DNA of 6,014 nt from Bordetella parapertussis (GTDB lineage: Bacteria; Pseudomonadota; Gammaproteobacteria; Burkholderiales; CAIKXV01). The translations under genes were made by a program, and so were the position numbers. Positions 1-5,034 of the stretch are shown piece by piece; position 1 is the stretch's first letter, and each line of letters begins with the position of its first letter. The notes under the pieces are model-generated. The model worked only from the letters and a program-made list of their open reading frames with translations. It was not told the DNA's origin and did no database searches. The DNA lies in assembly GCA_945877995.1 (NCBI GenBank), contig CAMDXD010000260.1, positions 1 through 6,014 of the forward strand. Reading direction: 5' to 3'.

Positions 1-133
1 CATCCGCCGCCTTCATCGAAGCATAGCGATTGTCCATGAACCGCTGCAACACGAGATCGAGCTCGAGCAGCCCTCGACGGCAGTGCCAGCGTAACCGATT
101 TTCCTGGATCCGGGCGACCTCGGTCTGGACCAT
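1..133 (-). CDS. sdhE: SdhE, FAD assembly factor for succinate dehydrogenase (partial, C-terminus off the left edge)
   Basis: SdhE is a small soluble protein (about 80-95 residues in the family) that helps attach FAD covalently to SdhA. Only the first 44 codons are in the window. They begin MVQTEVARIQENRLRWHC and include the sequence RRGLLELD, which matches the family RGxxE signature (RGMRELD in E. coli) that contacts SdhA. The ATG lies 2 nt beyond the sdhB stop codon, and a GGAGG sequence inside the sdhB end sits about 11 nt upstream, so translation is probably coupled to sdhB. Position as the fifth gene of the sdh operon is usual in proteobacteria. In many betaproteobacteria gltA follows, but that lies outside the window. 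Identity rests on the motif and the context; the missing half cannot be checked. Confidence 0.9.
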   Translation of the reverse strand, partial: MVQTEVARIQENRLRWHCRRGLLELDLVLQRFMDNRYASMKAAD

Positions 134-135
134 GG

Positions 136-831
136 CTACACCATCCTCCGAACCATCAGCTGCTTGATCTTGCCGATCGCGCGCGTCGGGTTGAGGCCCT
201 TCGGGCAGACGTCGACGCAGTTCATGATCGTGTGGCAGCGGAACAGCCGATACGGGTCTTCCAGGTTGTCCAGGCGCTCGGAGGTAGCCTCGTCGCGGCT
301 GTCGGCCAGGAAGCGGTAGGCCTGCAGCAGGCCGGCCGGCCCGACGAACTTGTCGGGGTTCCACCAGAACGACGGACAAGAGGTCGAGCAGCAGGCGCAC
401 AGGATGCACTCGTACAGCCCGTCGAGCTCCTCGCGCTCTTCCGGCGACTGCAGCCGCTCGGTCTCGGGCGGCTGGTTCTCGTTGATCAGATACGGCTTCA
501 CCGAGTGGTACTGCTTGAAGAACTGCGACATGTCGACGATCAGGTCGCGGATCACCGGCAGGCCGGGCAGCGGCTTGAGCACCACCGGCTCCTTCAGCGA
601 ATCCAGCGGCGTGATGCAGGCCAGCCCGTTCTTGCCGTTGATGTTCATCGCGTCCGAGCCGCAGACGCCCTCGCGGCAGGAGCGCCGCAGCGACAGCGAA
701 TCATCGTGCTGCTTGATGCGCACGATCGCGTCGAGCAGCATCCGGTCGCCCGGCTCGAGCGGGATGTCGTAGCTCTGCATGTACGGCTTGTCGTCGACTT
801 CTGGGTTGTAGCGGAAGACTGAGAATTTCAT
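136..831 (-). CDS. sdhB: Succinate dehydrogenase iron-sulfur subunit SdhB
   Basis: This subunit carries electrons from the SdhA flavin to quinone through three Fe-S clusters on the cytoplasmic side of complex II. The 231-residue length is typical. The N-terminal ferredoxin-like domain has 2Fe-2S ligands Cys52, Cys57, Asp60 and Cys72 (SCREGVCGSD, then LAC); the Asp in place of a fourth Cys is also seen in E. coli. The C-terminal domain has the 4Fe-4S ligands Cys142, Cys145, Cys148 and Cys209 and the 3Fe-4S ligands Cys152, Cys199 and Cys205. Pro153, Trp157 and His200 correspond to quinone-site residues Pro160, Trp164 and His207 of E. coli SdhB. The ATG start gives the normal N-terminus, and an AAGG sequence lies 9 nt upstream. 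The gene follows sdhA after a 62-nt gap and is almost joined to sdhE. Nothing appears truncated. Confidence 0.98.
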   Translation of the reverse strand: MKFSVFRYNPEVDDKPYMQSYDIPLEPGDRMLLDAIVRIKQHDDSLSLRRSCREGVCGSDAMNINGKNGLACITPLDSLKEPVVLKPLPGLPVIRDLIVDMSQFFKQYHSVKPYLINENQPPETERLQSPEEREELDGLYECILCACCSTSCPSFWWNPDKFVGPAGLLQAYRFLADSRDEATSERLDNLEDPYRLFRCHTIMNCVDVCPKGLNPTRAIGKIKQLMVRRMV

Positions 832-893
832 CGTGCGTTACCTTGTCGTTGCATGCCCTGGAAGGATTCGGACGGAATATGTGCGTCCCCGGA

Positions 894-2657
894 TCAGTAG
901 ACCCGGGCCTTCGGCTCGAACGAATCGACCGTCAGGGGCTTGTCGTGGACCGGCTTGTAATCGAGCCGATCGCCTTCCTTGAACCACAGGGTGTGCTTGA
1001 TCCAGTTTGCATCGTCGCGCACCGGGAAATCGCTGCGGTCGTGCGCGCCGCGAGATTCGGTGCGCGCCTCGGCGGACACCAGCGACGACAAGGCGACCTC
1101 GACCAGGTTGTCGAGCTCGAGTGCCTCGATGCGCGCGGTGTTGAAGACCTTGCTCTTGTCCTTGATCTCGGTGACCAGCGACCGCTTCGCCACTTCGCGC
1201 ATCTTCGCCACGCCCGACCTCATGCTGTCGGGGAAACGGAACACGCCGCAATCGAGCTGCATCGTCAACTGCAGGTCACGCAGCACGGCCGATACCTTCT
1301 CGCCGTCTTTCTGGCCTTCCAGGCGCGCCAGCCGGGCCTCGGTCAGCTCGCCCGCATCCTTCGGCAGGTCTTGCTGGCTGCGGCTCGAGCGCGCATGGTC
1401 AGCCATGTGCTGGCCAGCCGACTTGCCGAAGACCACCAGGTCGAGGAGCGAATTGGTGCCGAGGCGGTTCGCGCCATGCACCGACACGCAGGCCGCCTCG
1501 CCCGCCGCATAGAGGCCGGGTACCGGTACTTCGGGGTTGCCGTCGCGCGGCATCACCACCTGCCCATGGTAGTTGGTCGGGATGCCGCCCATCATGTAAT
1601 GGCAGGTCGGCACGACCGGGATCGGATCCTTGATCGGGTCTACGTTGGCGAACTTCAGCGCGATCTCGCGGATACCCGGCAGCTTCGAGTTGATGGTCTC
1701 GGCACCAAGGTGGTCGAGCTTCAGCAGCAGGTAGGTGCCGTCCGGGCCGGCGCCGCGCCCTTCCTTGATCTCGGTGGCCATCGCGCGCGCGACGACGTCG
1801 CGGCTGGCGAGGTCTTTCGCGTTCGGCGCGTAGCGCTCCATGAAACGCTCGCCCGACTTGTTCAGCAGGTAGCCGCCCTCGCCGCGCACGCCTTCGGTGA
1901 TCAGCACGCCGGCGCCGGCGACACCCGTCGGGTGGAACTGCCAGAACTCCATGTCTTCCAGCGGGATGTTGGCGCGTGCCGCCATGCCGATGCCGTCACC
2001 GGTGTTGATGAACGCGTTGGTACTGGCCTGGTAGACCCGGCCAGCCCCGCCGGTGGCGAGCAGCGTGGTCTTCGCCTGGAACATCATCACTTCGCCGGTT
2101 TCCATCTCGAGTGCGGTCACGCCGAGGCACTCACCAGCCTCGTTCATGATCAGGTCGAGCGCCATCCACTCGACGAAGAACAGCGTGTTCGCACGCACGT
2201 TGCGCTGGTACAACGTGTGCAGCATCGAGTGGCCGGTACGGTCGGCCACGGCGCAGCTGCGTGCGGCCTGTTCCTTGCCGAAGTGGATCGACTGCCCGCC
2301 GAATGGACGCTGGTAGATCTTGCCGTTGGGCAGGCGCGAGAACGGCATGCCGAAGTGCTCGAGTTCGTAGACGCACTCGTTGGCGGTACGGCACATGAAT
2401 TCGATCGCGTCCTGGTCGCCCAGGTAGTCGGCGCCCTTCACGGTGTCGTACATGTGGAAGATCCAATGATCTTCCATCGAATTGCCCAGCGCGGCGGCGA
2501 TACCACCCTGCGCTGCCACCGTGTGCGACCGGGTCGGGAACACCTTGGTCAGCACTGCCGTCTTCAGGCCTGACTCGGAAAGCTGCAGCGCCGCGCGGAG
2601 CCCCGCTCCGCCTGCGCCCACCACCACCGCGTCGAAAGTACGTTTTGCGAGTGCCAT
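894..2657 (-). CDS. sdhA: Succinate dehydrogenase flavoprotein subunit SdhA
   Basis: This catalytic subunit oxidises succinate to fumarate in the TCA cycle, using covalently bound FAD, and docks on the membrane through SdhB/C/D. At 587 residues it has the normal length. The Rossmann FAD motif GAGGAGLRAAL lies at 14-24. His45, in RSHTVAAQGG, is the expected covalent flavin attachment residue. Substrate and catalytic residues are visible at His242 (HPTG), Thr254-Glu255 (TEGVRGEGG), the catalytic Arg286 (RDVVAR), His353 (TCHYMMGG) and Arg398 (GANRLGTNSLLDL). These match E. coli SdhA numbering to within one residue. The ATG lies 6 nt after the sdhD stop, so the two are probably co-transcribed and translationally coupled. 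A long open frame on the opposite strand (843-2573) is a codon-bias shadow. Fumarate reductase FrdA is a relative, but the sdhCDAB order and the anchor subunits favour SdhA. Confidence 0.99.
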   Translation of the reverse strand: MALAKRTFDAVVVGAGGAGLRAALQLSESGLKTAVLTKVFPTRSHTVAAQGGIAAALGNSMEDHWIFHMYDTVKGADYLGDQDAIEFMCRTANECVYELEHFGMPFSRLPNGKIYQRPFGGQSIHFGKEQAARSCAVADRTGHSMLHTLYQRNVRANTLFFVEWMALDLIMNEAGECLGVTALEMETGEVMMFQAKTTLLATGGAGRVYQASTNAFINTGDGIGMAARANIPLEDMEFWQFHPTGVAGAGVLITEGVRGEGGYLLNKSGERFMERYAPNAKDLASRDVVARAMATEIKEGRGAGPDGTYLLLKLDHLGAETINSKLPGIREIALKFANVDPIKDPIPVVPTCHYMMGGIPTNYHGQVVMPRDGNPEVPVPGLYAAGEAACVSVHGANRLGTNSLLDLVVFGKSAGQHMADHARSSRSQQDLPKDAGELTEARLARLEGQKDGEKVSAVLRDLQLTMQLDCGVFRFPDSMRSGVAKMREVAKRSLVTEIKDKSKVFNTARIEALELDNLVEVALSSLVSAEARTESRGAHDRSDFPVRDDANWIKHTLWFKEGDRLDYKPVHDKPLTVDSFEPKARVY

Positions 2658-2663
2658 CAGTCT

Positions 2664-3008
2664 TTACCCCAGGAGGATCAGGATGGACCAACCCATGTAG
2701 ACCACTAACGACAGGATCACGCCGATCTGGAGCGTGAGCCGGACGGAAGCGGGCCCGATGTAGTCCATCAACACATCACGAATGCCGACCCAGGCGTGAT
2801 ACAGCAGCGAGGCGATGAACAGCAACGTCGCCAACTGCATGATCCGGCCCGAGAACAGCGCCTTCCAATCGCCGTATCCGTCAGGGGCGTTGAACAGAAG
2901 GATCGCGCCGACCGCGACCGTATACACGGCCATGATCACTGCGGTTACCCGTTGTCCGAGCCAGTCCCTGAGCCCGTAATGCGCGCCAGTTACGACCCTG
3001 CTCACCAT
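2664..3008 (-). CDS. sdhD: Succinate dehydrogenase membrane anchor subunit SdhD
   Basis: This small integral membrane subunit, with SdhC, holds SdhA/B on the inner membrane, shares heme b and helps form the quinone site. The 114-residue protein has three hydrophobic segments at roughly 20-40, 56-77 and 89-113. The second ends in YHAWVGIRDVLMDYI, where His71 is the expected heme b ligand and Tyr83 the quinone-site tyrosine; both have the same numbers in E. coli SdhD. The ATG overlaps the 3' end of sdhC by 7 nt (ATGGTGA), with GGGAG 7 nt upstream, so translation is probably coupled. sdhA follows after 6 nt. Sequence identity in this family is low, so the call rests on the heme motif, the membrane topology and the position in the operon. 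Confidence 0.97.
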   Translation of the reverse strand: MVSRVVTGAHYGLRDWLGQRVTAVIMAVYTVAVGAILLFNAPDGYGDWKALFSGRIMQLATLLFIASLLYHAWVGIRDVLMDYIGPASVRLTLQIGVILSLVVYMGWSILILLG

Positions 3009-3382
3009 AGCTGCACTCCCAGGACCAGAGTAAACACGAGGCTGACCGCGAGGACGGCATAGCTCGTGCTGCGCGCCTGCTGCAGTTCCTCGCCCATGTG
3101 CATGTCAAGGGTGAGGTACCGGATGCCGGCACAGAAATGATGCAGGAATGCCCACAGCAGCCCAAGGAAGATCAGCTTGACGAACCAGTGATCTGCGATC
3201 GCGGCGAACTGGGCGTATCCCTGCTCGGAGGCCAGACTCATCTGGAAGAAGTAGAGCCCGAGCGGAATCCCGACCAGGTAGAGGCCGATGCCGCTGGCAC
3301 GGTGGAGGATGGACACCAACGCGGCGGTCGGCATCTTTATCTCGGTCAGGTCGAGATACTTCGGACGGCTTTTCTTGATCAA
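3002..3382 (-). CDS. sdhC: Succinate dehydrogenase cytochrome b556 subunit SdhC (TTG start)
   Basis: This is the first gene of the operon and encodes the larger membrane anchor, which binds heme b and quinone with SdhD. The 126-residue protein has the family N-terminus (RPKYLDL, residues 6-12) and SILHRASG, where Ser24 and Arg28 match the quinone-site Ser27 and Arg31 of E. coli. In the second of three membrane segments (about 30-50, 67-90, 104-125), HHFCAGIR places His82 where the heme ligand His84 lies in E. coli. The start codon is TTG. It is the only ATG, GTG or TTG between the upstream in-frame stop (3449-3451) and the conserved N-terminus. The first ATG (codon 17) would remove the RPKYLDL motif. 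A GAGGA sequence lies 10 nt upstream of the TTG. Confidence 0.97.
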   Translation of the reverse strand: MIKKSRPKYLDLTEIKMPTAALVSILHRASGIGLYLVGIPLGLYFFQMSLASEQGYAQFAAIADHWFVKLIFLGLLWAFLHHFCAGIRYLTLDMHMGEELQQARSTSYAVLAVSLVFTLVLGVQLW

Positions 3383-3392
3383 CGGACGATCT

Positions 3393-3397
3393 TCCTC
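3393..3397 (-). promoter_or_regulatory. Ribosome binding site supporting the TTG start of sdhC
   Basis: GAGGA on the minus strand lies 10 nt before the TTG at 3382-3380. The spacing is slightly long but usable. It supports TTG rather than ATG codon 17 as the start. Confidence 0.55.
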
Positions 3398-3648
3398 TCT
3401 GGCAAAGTACGGCGCGGCGCCCGTGCATGCCGGCGATGCTGCCCGGAATCAGGGCCTCGCCGGTGGCGGCTCCGCTCCAGGCTCGCCGACAACGCCGCAT
3501 GCCGACAAGGCAACGCTGCGCCGTCTGACGACGCTGCACTGCGGCGCCGCTGAACCGCTGCCCTGCACGTCGGTGCGAAACTGCAATAATTCCGCCACGT
3601 GCGAGCGGCCTGCGGAGAATGCGCGCGGACTGGCTGCGAAGCCTCTGG

Positions 3649-3677
3649 ATTATCGCAGCAGCCGCCGCGTTGCACAA
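3649..3677 (-). promoter_or_regulatory. Candidate sigma-70 promoter of the sdhCDAB-sdhE operon
   Basis: Reading the minus strand, TTGTGC (3677-3672) is followed after exactly 17 nt by GATAAT (3654-3649). GATAAT matches the -10 consensus at five of six positions, and TTGTGC shares its first three bases with the -35 consensus. A transcript would start near 3642 and have a leader of about 260 nt before the TTG of sdhC. This was the best pair I found upstream of sdhC by eye. The long leader makes a second, closer promoter possible. Confidence 0.42.
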
Positions 3678-3688
3678 GCGAGGCAACG
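3668..3688. repeat. Inverted repeat CGTTGC-N9-GCAACG over the -35 box
   Basis: Two perfect 6-nt arms (3668-3673 and 3683-3688) flank a 9-nt spacer. The repeat covers the proposed -35 element (3672-3677) of the sdh promoter. A centre-to-centre distance of 15 nt is compatible with a dimeric regulator binding there. The arms are short, so chance occurrence in GC-rich DNA is quite possible and no regulator can be named. Confidence 0.3.
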
Positions 3689-3840
3689 GCCTCCAGCGGC
3701 CTACGGTATCATCCATCTGCTCGTGTGCCGCGCGCCGGCCAGTCGGTCTGCGCGCGCTTGGTGCACGGGCGAGGGTCAGGCATGGCGGCGCCCGTCAGCG
3801 CCAGGTCACTGCAACGCAACGCCTACCGCCCGTCAGGGTA

Positions 3841-3870
3841 GGCCCGGGCCGCTGCCCGGCACCGGGCCCG
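3841..3870 (+). other. GC-rich palindrome and hairpin in the mdh upstream region
   Basis: GGCCCGGGCC (3841-3850) is a perfect 10-bp palindrome. It is followed by GCCCG-GCAC-CGGGC (3854-3867), a 5-bp stem with a 4-nt loop, and CGGCCC-type pairing is possible between CGGGCC (3845-3850) and GGCCCG (3865-3870). The 60 nt from 3841 to 3900 contain only five A or T bases. No T tract follows, so it does not look like an intrinsic terminator. If the mdh transcript starts upstream, this would be a stable leader structure ending about 85 nt before the start codon. Confidence 0.4.
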
Positions 3871-3943
3871 TCCCGCCGGGTCCGCCCGCTCGCCGCGGGC
3901 CCCACACCGTGCAACCGTGCATAACCATGCATTCAAAGTTCAA

Positions 3944-3948
3944 GGGAG
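3944..3948 (+). promoter_or_regulatory. Ribosome binding site that fixes the mdh start
   Basis: GGGAG lies 7 nt before the ATG at 3956, an ideal spacing. It lies inside the 13-codon extension that the in-frame GTG at 3917 would add, which argues for the ATG as the true start. Confidence 0.8.
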
Positions 3949-3955
3949 CTTCACG

Positions 3956-4945
3956 ATGAAATCGCCCGTTCGCGTCGCCGTCACCGGTGCAGCCGGCCAG
4001 ATCGGCTACAGCCTTCTTTTTCGTATCGCCAGCGGCGAGATGCTCGGCGCAGACCAGCCGGTGATCCTGCAACTGCTCGAGATTCCCGACGAGAAGGCGC
4101 AGAAGGCGCTGCGCGGCGTGATCATGGAACTTGACGACTGCGCGTTCCCGCTGCTGCAGTCGGTGATGCCGACCGACGATCCCAAGGTCGCCTTCCGCGA
4201 CGCGAACGTGGCGCTGCTGGTTGGCGCACGCCCGCGCGGCCCGGGCATGGAACGCAAGGACCTGCTGGAAGCCAACGGCAAGATATTCGGGCCGCAGGGC
4301 CGGGCGCTGGACGAATTCGCCAGCCGCGACGTGAAGGTGCTTGTGGTGGGCAACCCGGCCAACACCAATGCACTGATCGCGATGAAGAACGCTCCGAGCC
4401 TGAAACCGACCCAGTTCACCGCGATGATGCGCCTCGACCACAACCGCGCGCTGACCCAGATCGCGCAGAAGGTCGGCCGCCCGGTCAGCAGCGTGAAGAA
4501 GATGACCATCTGGGGCAACCACTCGGCGACGCAGTATCCCGACGTGTTCCGCGCCGAGGTCGATGGCAAGGCAGCATGGCCGATGATCAACGACCAGCAG
4601 TGGCTCGAGTCGAACTTCATCCCGACCATCCAGAAACGCGGCGCGGCGATCATCGATGCGCGCGGCCTGTCCTCGGCGGCGAGCGCGGCCAACGCGGCGA
4701 TGGACCATGTACGCAACTGGGTGAACGGCACGCCGGACGGCGACTGGGTGTCGATGGGCATCCCGTCCGACGGCAGCTACGGCATCCCGGAAGGCCTGAT
4801 GTACGGTTTCCCGGTCACCTGCAAGGATGGCCAGTACTCGATCGTCAAGGGCATCGACGTGTCGGACTTCAGCCGTTCGAAGATGCGGGCGACCCAGAAT
4901 GAACTCGAGGAAGAGCGCGACGGCGTCAAGCACCTGCTCGGCTGA
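3956..4945 (+). CDS. mdh: Malate dehydrogenase, NAD-dependent (type 2)
   Basis: This cytoplasmic enzyme interconverts malate and oxaloacetate with NAD in the TCA cycle. The product has 329 residues, the usual size of the type-2 family (Aquaspirillum, Burkholderia, Thermus, cytosolic eukaryotic) and longer than the E. coli-type enzyme. The NAD-binding glycine motif GAAGQIG is at 11-17. Glu42 in LLEIP ends the second beta strand, where an acidic residue favours NAD over NADP. The mobile loop ARPRGPGMERKDLL supplies substrate arginines Arg94 and Arg100. The sequence GNPANTNA lies at 132-139. The active site has Arg159 and Asp161 (MRLDHNRA) and catalytic His189 (WGNHSATQYPD). ATG 3956 is chosen over the in-frame GTG at 3917 because it has GGGAG 7 nt upstream and gives the family N-terminus (SPVRVAVTGAAGQIG). 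The gene diverges from the sdh operon and is followed by a strong terminator. Confidence 0.98.
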   Translation: MKSPVRVAVTGAAGQIGYSLLFRIASGEMLGADQPVILQLLEIPDEKAQKALRGVIMELDDCAFPLLQSVMPTDDPKVAFRDANVALLVGARPRGPGMERKDLLEANGKIFGPQGRALDEFASRDVKVLVVGNPANTNALIAMKNAPSLKPTQFTAMMRLDHNRALTQIAQKVGRPVSSVKKMTIWGNHSATQYPDVFRAEVDGKAAWPMINDQQWLESNFIPTIQKRGAAIIDARGLSSAASAANAAMDHVRNWVNGTPDGDWVSMGIPSDGSYGIPEGLMYGFPVTCKDGQYSIVKGIDVSDFSRSKMRATQNELEEERDGVKHLLG

Positions 4946-4979
4946 GCGGACAGACTGAACGACCGGATGAACGACGAAG

Positions 4980-5008
4980 AACGGCCGCCAGCGAAGCGGC
5001 CGTTTTTT
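4980..5008 (+). terminator. Intrinsic terminator after mdh
   Basis: A perfect 8-bp GC-rich stem, ACGGCCGC (4981-4988) and GCGGCCGT (4996-5003), encloses a 7-nt loop and runs into a six-T tract (5003-5008). One further A-T pair (4980 with 5004) can extend it. It begins 35 nt after the mdh stop codon. It should end most mdh transcripts, leaving only 26 nt before the prpC start. Confidence 0.88.
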
Positions 5009-5022
5009 CGCCCGCACGCAAC

Positions 5023-5027
5023 GGAGG
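5023..5027 (+). promoter_or_regulatory. Ribosome binding site of prpC
   Basis: GGAGG lies 7 nt before the ATG at 5035. It is a near-perfect Shine-Dalgarno sequence at ideal spacing and fixes the start of the truncated gene. Confidence 0.8.
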
Positions 5028-5034
5028 ACACCAG

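Larger units (their letters stand above)
3383..3955. other. Divergent intergenic region between sdhC and mdh, no gene seen
   Basis: This 573-nt stretch separates the sdh operon from mdh and must hold the promoters for both directions. Open frames cross it on both strands, but they give arginine-, alanine- and proline-rich translations without a recognisable domain, overlap each other, and look like products of high GC content. It contains a candidate sdh promoter (3649-3677), an inverted repeat (3668-3688), several copies of the word GCAACG, a pair of GCCCGTCAG repeats (3790-3798 and 3828-3836), and a GC-rich block (3841-3900). No convincing -35/-10 pair was found for mdh. Isolated -10-like words on the plus strand are AATAAT (3585-3590) and TATCAT (3707-3712), neither with a good -35. 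Some betaproteobacteria carry a GntR-family regulator gene near this junction; none is visible here. Confidence 0.7.

Noticed and set aside
843..2573. A 576-codon open frame on the plus strand, antisense to sdhA.
   Set aside because: It lies entirely over the unmistakable sdhA gene and its translation is rich in His, Arg, Ala and Val with no domain. Long antisense frames are expected opposite genes with strong GC codon bias.
3485..3508. Direct repeats GCCGACAA (3485-3492 and 3501-3508), and GCATGCCG at 3425-3432 and 3498-3505.
   Set aside because: They are only 8 nt long, have two copies each, and show no array or transposon structure. They are compatible with chance in GC-rich DNA.
3585..3712. 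Plus-strand -10-like words AATAAT (3585-3590) and TATCAT (3707-3712) as mdh promoters.
   Set aside because: Neither has a recognisable -35 at 16-18 nt, and both are far from the mdh start, so I do not call a promoter.
3917..3955. A 13-codon N-terminal extension of Mdh from the in-frame GTG at 3917.
   Set aside because: The extension contains the ribosome binding site itself, and the family N-terminus begins at the ATG at 3956.
3288..3959. A 223-codon plus-strand open frame crossing the sdhC-mdh intergenic region, and smaller frames there on both strands.
   Set aside because: It begins inside sdhC on the opposite strand, ends inside the mdh start, and has a low-complexity Arg/Ala/Pro composition. 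I saw no recognisable domain, in particular no GntR-type helix-turn-helix.
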